DNA of 38,841 bases. Origin: Pasteurellaceae bacterium LFhippo2. Its GTDB lineage: Bacteria > Pseudomonadota > Gammaproteobacteria > Enterobacterales > Pasteurellaceae. The translations under genes and the position numbers were made by a program. The notes under the pieces were generated by a model. That model was not told where the DNA came from. It did no database searches and was given only the letters and a program-made list of their open reading frames with translations. The stretch's first letter is position 1; every line of letters starts with the position of its first letter. The stretch is from assembly GCA_029852775.1 (NCBI GenBank), contig LEKJ01000052.1, forward strand, positions 1 to 38,841. Reading direction: 5' to 3'. Positions 7,870 to 15,868 of the stretch are shown piece by piece.

Positions 7870-8511
7870 ATGACGAGTGCAAATAAACGTTCAGTACCAA
7901 CTCTTTTTTCAGAAAAAAACGATATCTATAGCCATCAGGTGCGTATCGTATTAGCAGAGAAAGGTGTGGCTTATGAAATTGAAAATATCGCACCGGGTAC
8001 GATTTCTGAAGATTTAATGGAAGTGAATCCGCGCGGTAATGTGCCAACTTTGGTTGATCGCGAATTAGTTCTATCAAATGCACGTATTATTATGGAATAT
8101 CTTGATGAGCGTTTTCCTCATCCGCCATTAATGCCAGTTTATCCAGTATTACGTGCGCAATGTCGTTTAAATATGCAACGTATCGAACAAGACTGGTATA
8201 GCTTAATTGATCTTGTGGATCGTGATCCAACAACGCCAGAAGCGAAAAAAGCGTTAAATCAATTACGTGAAGAAATTTTAGCATTAGGCCCAGTGTTCGC
8301 AGATGAAGATTATTTCTTAAGTGCAGATTTCAGCTTAGTAGATTGCTATGTTGCACCACTTTTATGGCGTTTAAACAACCTAGGTGTTGAGTTCACTGGT
8401 GCTGGTAGCAAAGCAGTTAAAGCGTATATGACACGCGTGTTTAAACGTGATAGTTTTGTTCAATCAGTTGGCGGTAGTGCGCCGAAAAACTTAATGGACG
8501 ATAAAGACTAA
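7870..8511 (+). CDS. sspA: Stringent starvation protein A
   Basis: An RNA-polymerase-associated protein with a glutathione-transferase fold but no transferase activity; in E. coli it helps acid and stationary-phase survival and lowers H-NS. The 213-aa protein has the thioredoxin-like N-terminus (TLFSEKNDIYSHQVRIVLAE), the NPRGNVPTLVDRELVL segment and a helical C-terminal half, all typical. An in-frame TTG at 7852 would add six residues; the ATG at 7870 gives the family's normal N-terminus. Its stop overlaps the sspB ATG by one base, so the two are translationally coupled. In E. coli and H. influenzae this pair follows rplM-rpsI; here they lie about 14 kb away. Confidence 0.95.
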   Translation: MTSANKRSVPTLFSEKNDIYSHQVRIVLAEKGVAYEIENIAPGTISEDLMEVNPRGNVPTLVDRELVLSNARIIMEYLDERFPHPPLMPVYPVLRAQCRLNMQRIEQDWYSLIDLVDRDPTTPEAKKALNQLREEILALGPVFADEDYFLSADFSLVDCYVAPLLWRLNNLGVEFTGAGSKAVKAYMTRVFKRDSFVQSVGGSAPKNLMDDKD

Positions 8512-8921
8512 TGAAACCATTACGCCCTTATCTTTATCATGCCTACTATAATTGGATTTTAGATAACGATAATACGCCTTATCTGTTAGTTAATGTGGAA
8601 TATCCCGATGTGGATGTTCCGCAAGAGTTTGTGCGCGATGGCAAGATTATCTTAAATATTGCACCGCGTTCAATCGGGCAATATGTGGTTGGCGAAGAAT
8701 TTATTAGTTTTGGCGCTCGCTTTCAGGGCGTTGCTCGTGAACTTTATATTCCGTTTGGCGCTATGGAAGCTATCTATGCACAGGAAACGGGCGATGGAGC
8801 AATGTTCCAAGATGAAGAGTATTACTTCCCAGAGAACTATCTAGCAAGAAGCGGCCAACAGCCAGAACAACCTAAGAAAGTGGTTAAGAAAAAATCAAGC
8901 CATTTGAAATTGGTTAAGTAA
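8511..8921 (+). CDS. sspB: ClpXP specificity-enhancing factor SspB
   Basis: The adaptor that delivers ssrA-tagged, ribosome-rescued proteins to ClpXP. In this 136-aa protein the N-terminal dimer and tag-binding domain is evident (RPYLYHAYYNWILDNDNTPY, then LNIAPRSIGQ). A flexible acidic/proline linker follows (SGQQPEQPKK), and the tail SSHLKLVK matches the ClpX-binding peptide type (LRVVK-like in E. coli). The start overlaps the sspA stop as TAATG. It converges with guaA, with two hairpins between them. Confidence 0.95.
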   Translation: MKPLRPYLYHAYYNWILDNDNTPYLLVNVEYPDVDVPQEFVRDGKIILNIAPRSIGQYVVGEEFISFGARFQGVARELYIPFGAMEAIYAQETGDGAMFQDEEYYFPENYLARSGQQPEQPKKVVKKKSSHLKLVK

Positions 8922-8937
8922 AATCAAGCATTATAAA

Positions 8938-8994
8938 GGGGAGTATAAAAACTCTCCCCTACAATAGTCAAAGCCCTGACAGTGTCAGGGCTTT
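8938..8994. terminator. Tandem hairpins between convergent sspB and guaA
   Basis: The first hairpin is GGGGAG/CTCCCC (8938-8959). The second is AAAGCCCTGA/TCAGGGCTTT (8970-8994), a perfect 10-bp stem. The T-run is short on either strand, but the stem is strong and the position fits a shared terminator. Confidence 0.65.
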
Positions 8995-9004
8995 GTTGTA
9001 TGTG

Positions 9005-10576
9005 TTATTCCCACTCAATCGTTGCAGGTGGTTTACCTGAAACGTCATACACTACGCGTGAGATACCATCAACTTCATTGATGATACGGTTTGATACTTT
9101 ACCTAATAAATCGTAAGGTAAATGCGCCCAGTGTGCAGTCATAAAGTCGATAGTTTCTACCGCACGTAATGACACAACCCAGTCATATTTACGGCCATCA
9201 CCCATTACGCCTACAGATTTAACTGGTAGGAATACAGTAAATGCTTGGCTTACTTTGTAGTACCAACCTGAGTTGTATAATTCTTCAATAAAGATCGCAT
9301 CTGCTTTACGTAATAAATCACAGTATTCTTTCTTGATCTCGCCTAATACACGCACGCCTAAACCTGGACCTGGGAATGGGTGACGGTTTAACATTTCTGC
9401 TGGTAAACCTAAGGCTAAACCAATTTTACGTACTTCATCTTTGAATAATTCACGTAATGGCTCAACTAGGCCTAATTTCATATAGTCTGGTAAGCCACCT
9501 ACGTTATGGTGAGATTTGATAACGTGTGCTTTACCGGTTTTACTTGCTGCTGATTCGATAACATCTGGGTAGATAGTACCTTGTGCTAACCATTTTACTG
9601 AAGTTAATTTTTTCGATTCATCATCAAATACATCAACGAACACTTTACCGATCATTTTGCGTTTTGCTTCTGGCTCATCAATGCCTTTTAACGCATCTAA
9701 GAAACGATCTTCAGCATTTACACGGATAATGTTTAAACCGAATTTATCGCCAAACATTTCCATTACTTGATCACCTTCGTTTAAACGTAATAAGCCGTTG
9801 TCCACGAATACGCAGTGTAAGTTTTTACCGATAGCGCGGTGTAATAAAAGTGCCGTTACAGATGAGTCTACACCACCTGATAAACCTAAGATCACCTCAT
9901 CATCACCCACTTGCTCTTTGATACGAGCTACGGCATCTTCGATAATGTTTTCTGGTGTCCAGTTACGCTCACAGCCACAGATATTTACCACGAAGTTAGT
10001 TAATAACTCTAAGCCGCTCTTAGTGTGAGTTACTTCTGGGTGGAATTGTACACCGTAGAAACGACGGCCTTCATCAGACATTGCGGCAATTGGGCAAGTC
10101 GGTGTTACACCCGTTACCACAAAGTTTTCTGGTAAACGAGTAACTTTGTCGCCATGGCTCATCCAAACGTCTAATTTTGGATTTGAAGCGGTTAAATCAT
10201 CGTTTAAATTTGCAAATAGGCTATCTGTTGCTTTTAAATCTACAGACGCATAACCAAATTCACGGTGATCAGAAGTTTCTGTTAAACCACCTAATTGCAT
10301 TGCCATCGTTTGCATACCGTAGCACACACCTAATACAGGTACACCAGCATTAAATACATATTCAGGCGCACGTGGGCTGTTTGCTTCAGTCGTACTTTCA
10401 GGACCACCTGAAAGTATAATACCCGTTGGGTTGAAATCACGGATATCTTGTTCAGTTACGTCCCATGCCCATAATTCGCAGTAAACACCAATTTCACGCA
10501 CACGACGTGCGATTAATTGAGTATATTGTGAACCAAAGTCTAGGATCAGGATTTTATGATTGTGAATGTTGTTCAT
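9005..10576 (-). CDS. guaA: GMP synthase (glutamine-hydrolysing)
   Basis: Converts XMP to GMP using ATP and ammonia from glutamine. The 523-aa protein has an N-terminal class I amidotransferase domain with nucleophile Cys85 (GVCYGMQ) and FHPEVTHT. The ATP-pyrophosphatase domain has the PP-loop LSGGVDSS near residue 233, and the C-terminal dimerisation domain contains [12 protein letters not shown]. It lies downstream of three cargo genes rather than directly after guaB. The gap to the upstream membrane-protein gene is only 29 bases, so it may be read through from that cluster. No tight promoter was identified directly in front of it. Confidence 0.97.
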   Translation of the reverse strand: MNNIHNHKILILDFGSQYTQLIARRVREIGVYCELWAWDVTEQDIRDFNPTGIILSGGPESTTEANSPRAPEYVFNAGVPVLGVCYGMQTMAMQLGGLTETSDHREFGYASVDLKATDSLFANLNDDLTASNPKLDVWMSHGDKVTRLPENFVVTGVTPTCPIAAMSDEGRRFYGVQFHPEVTHTKSGLELLTNFVVNICGCERNWTPENIIEDAVARIKEQVGDDEVILGLSGGVDSSVTALLLHRAIGKNLHCVFVDNGLLRLNEGDQVMEMFGDKFGLNIIRVNAEDRFLDALKGIDEPEAKRKMIGKVFVDVFDDESKKLTSVKWLAQGTIYPDVIESAASKTGKAHVIKSHHNVGGLPDYMKLGLVEPLRELFKDEVRKIGLALGLPAEMLNRHPFPGPGLGVRVLGEIKKEYCDLLRKADAIFIEELYNSGWYYKVSQAFTVFLPVKSVGVMGDGRKYDWVVSLRAVETIDFMTAHWAHLPYDLLGKVSNRIINEVDGISRVVYDVSGKPPATIEWE

Positions 10577-10605
10577 AAGTTTTCTCTGTTTATATAAAAA
10601 TTTTA

Positions 10606-11043
10606 TTAATATCGTTTAACAACAACGTATTTATTAGAGCCATCATCAAATACACCGATTAAATATGTAATGATAACAAGAGGGACAATAATAAATAACA
10701 ATGATAATTTTATGCTAACAATGAATATAGCTAATGTTCCGTATTTAAAATCTGTTTTTTTGTAGATATAACCAATTAAGCCAATAAAAATTATCATAGC
10801 TATGATATAAAGAACATAACCATTCCAAATATCAGTATTATTTTTTTGTGCAGAAGTGCTAACCACAACACCTAAAATTGTAAAAACTATAATAATAGAC
10901 TCAATAAGAAGAATTTTTTTTGAAAAAATATGAAATTCGAAATTTTCCCAATAAACTCTAAAAATTTTACGAATTAAAAGAAATAGAAGGTAGCCAATAA
11001 GTGCTATACCTAACAAACCACCGATTATTTGTAATGTAAGCAT
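10606..11043 (-). CDS. Small four-helix membrane protein, unknown
   Basis: A 145-aa protein with about four hydrophobic spans: residues 5-25 ([19 protein letters not shown]), 43-62, 75-92 and 103-128. It has no motif that I recognise. A basic loop follows the first span, and the C-terminus is charged and presumably cytoplasmic ([10 protein letters not shown]). It is more AT-rich than its neighbours, which hints at recent acquisition. It sits 26 bases after the YhcG-type nuclease gene and 29 before guaA, all on the minus strand. Being packed next to a nuclease gene raises the possibility of a paired role, but nothing in the sequence proves one. Confidence 0.7.
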   Translation of the reverse strand: MLTLQIIGGLLGIALIGYLLFLLIRKIFRVYWENFEFHIFSKKILLIESIIIVFTILGVVVSTSAQKNNTDIWNGYVLYIIAMIIFIGLIGYIYKKTDFKYGTLAIFIVSIKLSLLFIIVPLVIITYLIGVFDDGSNKYVVVKRY

Positions 11044-11069
11044 AAAAACTCCTTAGATATTATTCATAT

Positions 11070-12131
11070 TTAACTTAGTAATTCGTGTAATTTCTGCTGT
11101 AACAGCGCTTTATCCGGCAATAACATCTGATATTCCGCAATCATTGCAGGGGACAGATTACGGTTTAGGGCGTATTCTACCACTTCGTTGTCTTTATCCT
11201 TACATAATAAAATCCCAATACTAGGATTTTCATTCTCTCTTTTTACATCTCGATCTAAGGCCTCAAGATAGAAATTTAATTGCCCCAAATGTTCAGGGCG
11301 GAATTTATCGGTTTTTAATTCAAATGCAACTAGGCATTGTAATGCGCGATGATAGAACAGTAAGTCGATAAAGAAATCGCTATTGCCGACCATTAACTTA
11401 TATTCTTGTCCCATAAATAAGAAATCTTTACCCAGTTCAAGAATAAAATTTTTAATTTGAGTGACTAAACCTTTTTGTAGGTCGGTTTCATTATAAGGTT
11501 CTGGCAGATTTAAAAAGTCAAAGATATATTGATCTTTGAAAATATTAGTTAGATCTTGATTAAACTCTTGCAAAGCAGGAGATAAATTTAACTGTTTATT
11601 ACCAAGCATTGTGCGTTCATAGGTTGCACTGCTAATTTGGTGGTCAAGCTCACGTTTGCTATAACGCTCTTTGATACAGAGACGAATATAAAATTCACGT
11701 TCAATATCCGTTTTACAGCGACTAAAAATGATAGAGTGATGAGTCCAACTTAGTTGAGCAAGTATAGAATGGCTTATATCTTGATATACAAATTGTGTCA
11801 CCGCTGGCGTCACTATTTCTTTTTCTAATTGTGCCACCGCTGGTGACACAAATTCTCCGAAAGCATAAGAATCATAGAATTGAATCATTCGATAGATATT
11901 TCTACGTTCAAAACCCTTAATATCAGGATAGGTTTCTTTAATAAACTTAGCCAATTCCGAAACAGTCTTATCTCCCCATTCCGATTGTTTTAGTTTATGG
12001 CTAACATAAGCGCCCACATTCCAATAAAGATTTACCAATTCGGCATTTACCGCACGAATGGCATTTGATCGAGATGTTTGAATCATCTCAACGACATCTA
12101 AAAATTGTGATGTGATTGGAATGTTTGGCAT
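11070..12131 (-). CDS. YhcG-type PDDEXK nuclease (DUF1016)
   Basis: The 353-aa protein has the DUF1016 N-terminal helical domain (WNVGAYVSHKLKQSEWGDK, then GFERRNIYRM) and a C-terminal PDDEXK nuclease domain. Likely catalytic residues are the Asp in NSDFFIDLLFYH (near 253) and the ExK of FELKT (near 269). The family is tied to DNA cutting or repair and is often carried near restriction systems, though its role is not settled. Between the domains is a short in-frame tandem duplication (SPAVAQ then TPAVTQ). The gene lies between guaB and guaA, closely spaced with a lipoprotein and a membrane-protein gene, so it looks like cargo inserted there. Confidence 0.85.
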   Translation of the reverse strand: MPNIPITSQFLDVVEMIQTSRSNAIRAVNAELVNLYWNVGAYVSHKLKQSEWGDKTVSELAKFIKETYPDIKGFERRNIYRMIQFYDSYAFGEFVSPAVAQLEKEIVTPAVTQFVYQDISHSILAQLSWTHHSIIFSRCKTDIEREFYIRLCIKERYSKRELDHQISSATYERTMLGNKQLNLSPALQEFNQDLTNIFKDQYIFDFLNLPEPYNETDLQKGLVTQIKNFILELGKDFLFMGQEYKLMVGNSDFFIDLLFYHRALQCLVAFELKTDKFRPEHLGQLNFYLEALDRDVKRENENPSIGILLCKDKDNEVVEYALNRNLSPAMIAEYQMLLPDKALLQQKLHELLS

Positions 12132-12155
12132 TGTTTTAATCCTTTTAAACTAAAA

Positions 12156-12587
12156 CTAACAAATCGGCTTTGCGCCAACTATATTTCGATAATTAAGATT
12201 CAGTGTTTTACCCGTGTCATCAAAGCGTTGTCTTGCCTGTAAAACTTGTTTATTTGCATTAACAATTTCAAAGCGAGCAAACGCTTTATGTTTGCTGTCT
12301 GATAGTGTGAACTGGTTATCCTTAATTTTTGATAAATAAACAGTTTCAGTCTCGTTTAATGTGTAATCATAGCCATCACGACTGTTACAAGTATAATCGT
12401 AGATCTTAACTGATCCATTAGGCTGAAATTTAATAACGCGATGAATATCATCAATAGGAATCATCGCCCAATAGCCGTTATATAGTTCAGTTTTTAAATC
12501 CGTTTGAGTAAAATTATTTGAGTTGCTACCACAAGCTGCAAGTAGAGTAGTTGTAAATCCGATAGCAAAAAGACGTTTAAAATTCAT
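12156..12587 (-). CDS. Hypothetical lipoprotein
   Basis: A 143-aa protein with a clear lipoprotein signal: a short basic start, a hydrophobic core, then lipobox LLAAC with Cys19. The mature part starts with the Ser/Asn-rich linker GSNSNNF typical of surface-tethered lipoproteins. It continues with a small beta-rich domain (IKFQPNGSVKIYDY) containing a few Cys residues that could form a disulphide. I do not recognise the family. It is the first of the three cargo genes after guaB, 24 bases before the nuclease gene. A TATAAT-like -10 on the minus strand near 12618 may serve it. Confidence 0.75.
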   Translation of the reverse strand: MNFKRLFAIGFTTTLLAACGSNSNNFTQTDLKTELYNGYWAMIPIDDIHRVIKFQPNGSVKIYDYTCNSRDGYDYTLNETETVYLSKIKDNQFTLSDSKHKAFARFEIVNANKQVLQARQRFDDTGKTLNLNYRNIVGAKPIC

Positions 12588-12635
12588 TATAATTGTGAAG
12601 AATAGGTTAAAAAACCGAATTATATATCAAAATAG

Positions 12636-12666
12636 GTAAGGACGCTCTAGGCGCCCTTACTTTTTT
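12636..12666. terminator. Hairpin after guaB, strongest as a plus-strand terminator
   Basis: GTAAGGACGC (12636-12645) pairs with GCGCCCTTAC (12651-12660) apart from one wobble, and six T follow on the plus strand. For guaB (minus strand) the stem is preceded by an A-run and followed by a weak T-rich stretch, so it may partly stop guaB transcripts before the cargo genes. Confidence 0.6.
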
Positions 12667-12676
12667 ATTGAAGCAA

Positions 12677-14140
12677 TTATGCCATACGGTAGTTTGGTGC
12701 TTCTTTAGTGATGGTTACATCGTGAACGTGGCTCTCTTTGATTCCCGCACCACTAATACGTACGAATTGTGCTTTAGTACGTAGTTCATCAATGGTTGCA
12801 CAGCCAGTTAAGCCCATACAAGAACGTAAACCACCCATTTGCTGATGGATAATTTCTTTTAAGTAACCTTTATAAGGAATACGGCCTTCGATACCTTCTG
12901 GTACTAATTTATCTGCTGCGTTATCAGATTGGAAGTAGCGATCTGATGAACCTTTAGACATTGCACCTAATGAGCCCATACCACGGTATGATTTAAATGC
13001 ACGGCCTTGATAAAGTTCGATCTCACCAGGTGCTTCTTCAGTACCAGCAAACATTGAACCTACCATTACACAAGCTGCACCTGCTGCGATGGCTTTTGCA
13101 ATATCGCCTGAATAACGAATACCGCCGTCAGCGATAACAGGAATACCACGATCTTTTAATGCTTCTGCAGCGTCTGCGATTGCAGTGATTTGTGGAACAC
13201 CTACGCCTGTTACGATACGTGTTGTACAGATTGAACCTGGGCCGATACCGATTTTAACTGCGCTTGCGCCAGCGTCAGCTAATGCGATTGCGCCTTCAGC
13301 AGTTGCAACGTTGCCTGCAATAATTGGAAGATTAGGATATTTCGCACGAGTTTCGCGTACACGTTGTAAAACTCCTTCTGAGTGGCCGTGTGATGAATCG
13401 ATTAACAGAACATCCACACCTGCTTTCACTAATGCGTCAATACGCTCTTCATTACCCGGTGCAGCGCCTACTGCAGCACCAACACGTAAACGACCAAATT
13501 CATCTTTACAAGCGTTTGGTTTACTTTCTGCTTTTTGGAAATCTTTAACTGTGATCATACCTTTAAGTTTAAAGTTATCATCAACTAATAATACTTTCTC
13601 AACACGACGTTCGTGCATTAAATCTAAGATCTCTTCACGTGTTGCGCTTTCTTTAACAGTCACAAGACGTTCTTTAGGTGTCATAAATTTTGACACAGGC
13701 TGCACTAAATCACGCACGAAACGAGTATCACGACCAGTGATAATACCAACTAAGTTATCCGCTGAATCAACAACTGGGTAGCCAGCGAAGCCATTTTTCT
13801 TAACTAACTCAGCTAACTCACCTAAAGTTAAATCAGGAGACACTGTTACAGGCTCAGATACGATACCGCTTTCAAATTTTTTCACTTTGCGTACGCGGTC
13901 AGCTTGACGCTCAATCGTCATATTTTTGTGGATAAAACCAATACCGCCTTCTTGCGCTAAAGAGATAGCAAGTTTAGTTTCAGTTACAGTATCCATTGCA
14001 GCTGAAAGCATAGGAATATTTAAACGAATTTCTTTGGTAAGTTGAGTTGAAAGGTTTGCTGTATTTGGAAGCACTGTAGAATGTGCAGGGACAAGAAGAA
14101 CATCATCGAAAGTCAGAGCTTCTTTAATTACGCGTAGCAT
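12677..14140 (-). CDS. guaB: IMP dehydrogenase
   Basis: Oxidises IMP to XMP with NAD+, the first committed step to guanine nucleotides. The 487-aa protein begins with the beta/alpha barrel ([15 protein letters not shown]). Two CBS domains interrupt it (about residues 90-205), and the active-site loop GPGSICTTR follows with catalytic Cys305. The flap contains [10 protein letters not shown] and the glycine-rich ending includes MGGLRSCMG. The ATG at 14140 fits the family start. It has its own strong promoter with a GC-rich discriminator. guaA is not next to it but 2.1 kb downstream, after three cargo genes. Confidence 0.97.
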   Translation of the reverse strand: MLRVIKEALTFDDVLLVPAHSTVLPNTANLSTQLTKEIRLNIPMLSAAMDTVTETKLAISLAQEGGIGFIHKNMTIERQADRVRKVKKFESGIVSEPVTVSPDLTLGELAELVKKNGFAGYPVVDSADNLVGIITGRDTRFVRDLVQPVSKFMTPKERLVTVKESATREEILDLMHERRVEKVLLVDDNFKLKGMITVKDFQKAESKPNACKDEFGRLRVGAAVGAAPGNEERIDALVKAGVDVLLIDSSHGHSEGVLQRVRETRAKYPNLPIIAGNVATAEGAIALADAGASAVKIGIGPGSICTTRIVTGVGVPQITAIADAAEALKDRGIPVIADGGIRYSGDIAKAIAAGAACVMVGSMFAGTEEAPGEIELYQGRAFKSYRGMGSLGAMSKGSSDRYFQSDNAADKLVPEGIEGRIPYKGYLKEIIHQQMGGLRSCMGLTGCATIDELRTKAQFVRISGAGIKESHVHDVTITKEAPNYRMA

Positions 14141-14198
14141 TGCAATAGTTCCTTAAGTTGTAAGATTAATAAAATTGAGTTGGAAAAATTGCGGGCGG

Positions 14199-14227
14199 AT
14201 TATATAGATCTAATTCGATTTTGTAAA
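14199..14227 (-). promoter_or_regulatory. guaB promoter with GC-rich discriminator
   Basis: On the minus strand, TTTACA (14222-14227) is followed after 17 bases by a perfect TATAAT (14199-14204), then CCGCCCGC. A GC-rich discriminator after the -10 is characteristic of promoters repressed by ppGpp, and guaB is stringently controlled in E. coli. Confidence 0.75.
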
Positions 14228-14276
14228 GAACAACCGGTCTGATTTTAGGAAAAATTTGCAAAAAAGAAGTTAAACT

Positions 14277-14344
14277 GTAGGGTGCGCGTAAGCGCACCGC
14301 TGGATTTTATAATATCGGATAAGGTGCGTTTGCACGCACCCTAC
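14277..14344. repeat. Double-hairpin intergenic repeat (GTAGGGTGCG type)
   Basis: The outer arms are GTAGGGTGCG (14277-14286) and CGCACCCTAC (14335-14344). Inside are two small hairpins, GGTGCGC-GTAA-GCGCACC (14281-14298) and GGTGCGT-TTGC-ACGCACC (14323-14340). The layout resembles a REP/BIME-like compound palindrome. It lies just after the glgA stop and could protect or end the glg transcript. Confidence 0.75.
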
Positions 14345-14361
14345 ATTATTATTAAGGGGAT

Positions 14362-15792
14362 TTAGATCTCGTTATACAACGCTTGATATTGCTCTGCCAC
14401 CTTAGGCCAGCCAAAGTCTTGTGCTAGAGCATTTTGGCGAACGCTAGACCACAATTTATTTTTATTCCATAAATTGATTGCATGTAACACGGCTTCATAA
14501 AAATCATCTGGCGTTGGGTTATTAAATACAAAGCCAGTTGCGCTACGATTTTCAATGCTTTCTTTATGACTATCAACAACTGTATCAGCCAAGCCACCAG
14601 TACGACGTACGAGCGGAAGAGTACCATATTTTAAGCCGTAAAGTTGGGTTAAACCGCAAGGCTCAAAACGACTCGGAACTAGAATCACATCACCACCTGC
14701 AATAATTTGGTGAGAAAGTGCTTCATCATAGCCAATCTTCAAACCAATTTGTTCTGGATAGCGATTGCGCGCTTCATTTAATGCCCATTCTAAATCTGGA
14801 GAGCCGCTACCAAGTACGATAAGCTGTACATTGTGTTGCATAATTTCATCCACTTTAGCAAGTAAGAAATCTGCGCCTTTTTGTTCGGTTAAGCGAGTTA
14901 CCATTACCATCAGCATTGCGTCTTTATTTTCAGGTAAGCCAAAATAGCGTTGTAATTCTGCCTTGTTTTTACTTTTACCACGCATATAATTTGGGCGATA
15001 GTTCGCTATGATATTACTATCAATTTCTGGATTCCAAACGTCATCATCGACACCATTCAAAATACCACGTAGACGGCCTTCTGCTTGACGCATTTGTAAT
15101 AGGCCGTGCATTCCAGCACCCGCAATTGGTTCTGTAATTTCTTTAGCATAGGTTGGACTTACTGTTGTAATTCGATCTGCGAAGAATAAGCCTGCTTTTA
15201 AGTATGAGATTTCACCGTAAAATTCTAATCCATTTGGGTGAAAAAATTCCCAAGGCAAACCAAGCTCAGACAGATGATAAGCTTGGAAGCGTCCTGTATA
15301 AGCAATATTGTGAATCGTAAACACACTTTTTACTGGGCTGTTCCAACTTTTTAAATAAGCACAAGCTAAGCCTGCCTGCCAATCGTGAGCGTGTAAAATA
15401 TCTGCGCGTCCCCACCAATGATCTAAACCTTGTGCAATTTGAGCCCCGATATAGCCTAAGAGCGCGAAACGCTTATAGTTATCCATATAATCATTATAGT
15501 TATCATCATAATATGGCAAACGGCGATTAAATAGGTGTGGAGCGTCAATAACGTAGACACCTAAGCCATTTAGATAAGCGAAGCGGAGAGTTACAACGCC
15601 AGCAAAGGTACCAATAGTTGCGACTTCAACTGTTTCGCCAAGTTTCTCAGCCACTTGAGGAAAATAGGGAAGTAATACACGGGGATCATTACCAGAGGAC
15701 TGTTGTGCGTAGGGAAGTGCGCCCATTACATCAGCTAATCCACCGGTTTTAATCAGTGGATACATTTCTGAGCAAATATGTAAAATTTTCAT
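14362..15792 (-). CDS. glgA: Glycogen synthase
   Basis: Transfers glucose from ADP-glucose to the non-reducing end of the growing glycogen chain (GT5, retaining). The 476-aa protein has the ADP-glucose-binding motif KTGGL at residues 15-19 in the N-terminal Rossmann domain, HAHDWQAGL, and the C-terminal-domain motifs LVPSRFEPCGLTQLYG and RTGGLADTV. It is the last gene of glgB-glgX-glgC-glgA. The start lacks a clear Shine-Dalgarno; a four-codon ATGCTCAAATGA just before it overlaps the glgA ATG and may couple translation. In H. influenzae glgP follows; here it is absent. Confidence 0.97.
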   Translation of the reverse strand: MKILHICSEMYPLIKTGGLADVMGALPYAQQSSGNDPRVLLPYFPQVAEKLGETVEVATIGTFAGVVTLRFAYLNGLGVYVIDAPHLFNRRLPYYDDNYNDYMDNYKRFALLGYIGAQIAQGLDHWWGRADILHAHDWQAGLACAYLKSWNSPVKSVFTIHNIAYTGRFQAYHLSELGLPWEFFHPNGLEFYGEISYLKAGLFFADRITTVSPTYAKEITEPIAGAGMHGLLQMRQAEGRLRGILNGVDDDVWNPEIDSNIIANYRPNYMRGKSKNKAELQRYFGLPENKDAMLMVMVTRLTEQKGADFLLAKVDEIMQHNVQLIVLGSGSPDLEWALNEARNRYPEQIGLKIGYDEALSHQIIAGGDVILVPSRFEPCGLTQLYGLKYGTLPLVRRTGGLADTVVDSHKESIENRSATGFVFNNPTPDDFYEAVLHAINLWNKNKLWSSVRQNALAQDFGWPKVAEQYQALYNEI

Positions 15793-15829
15793 TTGAGCAT
15801 TAACCGTTGTGTTTGAATTATAGAAAGGG

Positions 15830-15862
15830 AGATCCCAACTCAGAGAAATAGGGTTGGGATCT
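15830..15862. promoter_or_regulatory. Intercistronic hairpin between glgC and glgA
   Basis: AGATCCCAAC (15830-15839) pairs with GTTGGGATCT (15853-15862), a perfect 10-bp stem in the 76-base glgC-glgA gap. On the minus strand a short CCCTTTC follows, too poor for full termination, so an RNA-processing, stabilising or partial-attenuation role is more likely. Confidence 0.5.
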
Positions 15863-15868
15863 TAACAT

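Noticed and set aside
9798-10028. Antisense open frame within guaA
   Set aside because: It is a shadow of guaA codons and has no ribosome site.
13185-13781. 198-codon plus-strand open frame opposite guaB
   Set aside because: It is antisense to the catalytic and CBS region of guaB, with no ribosome site; its composition mirrors guaB codons.
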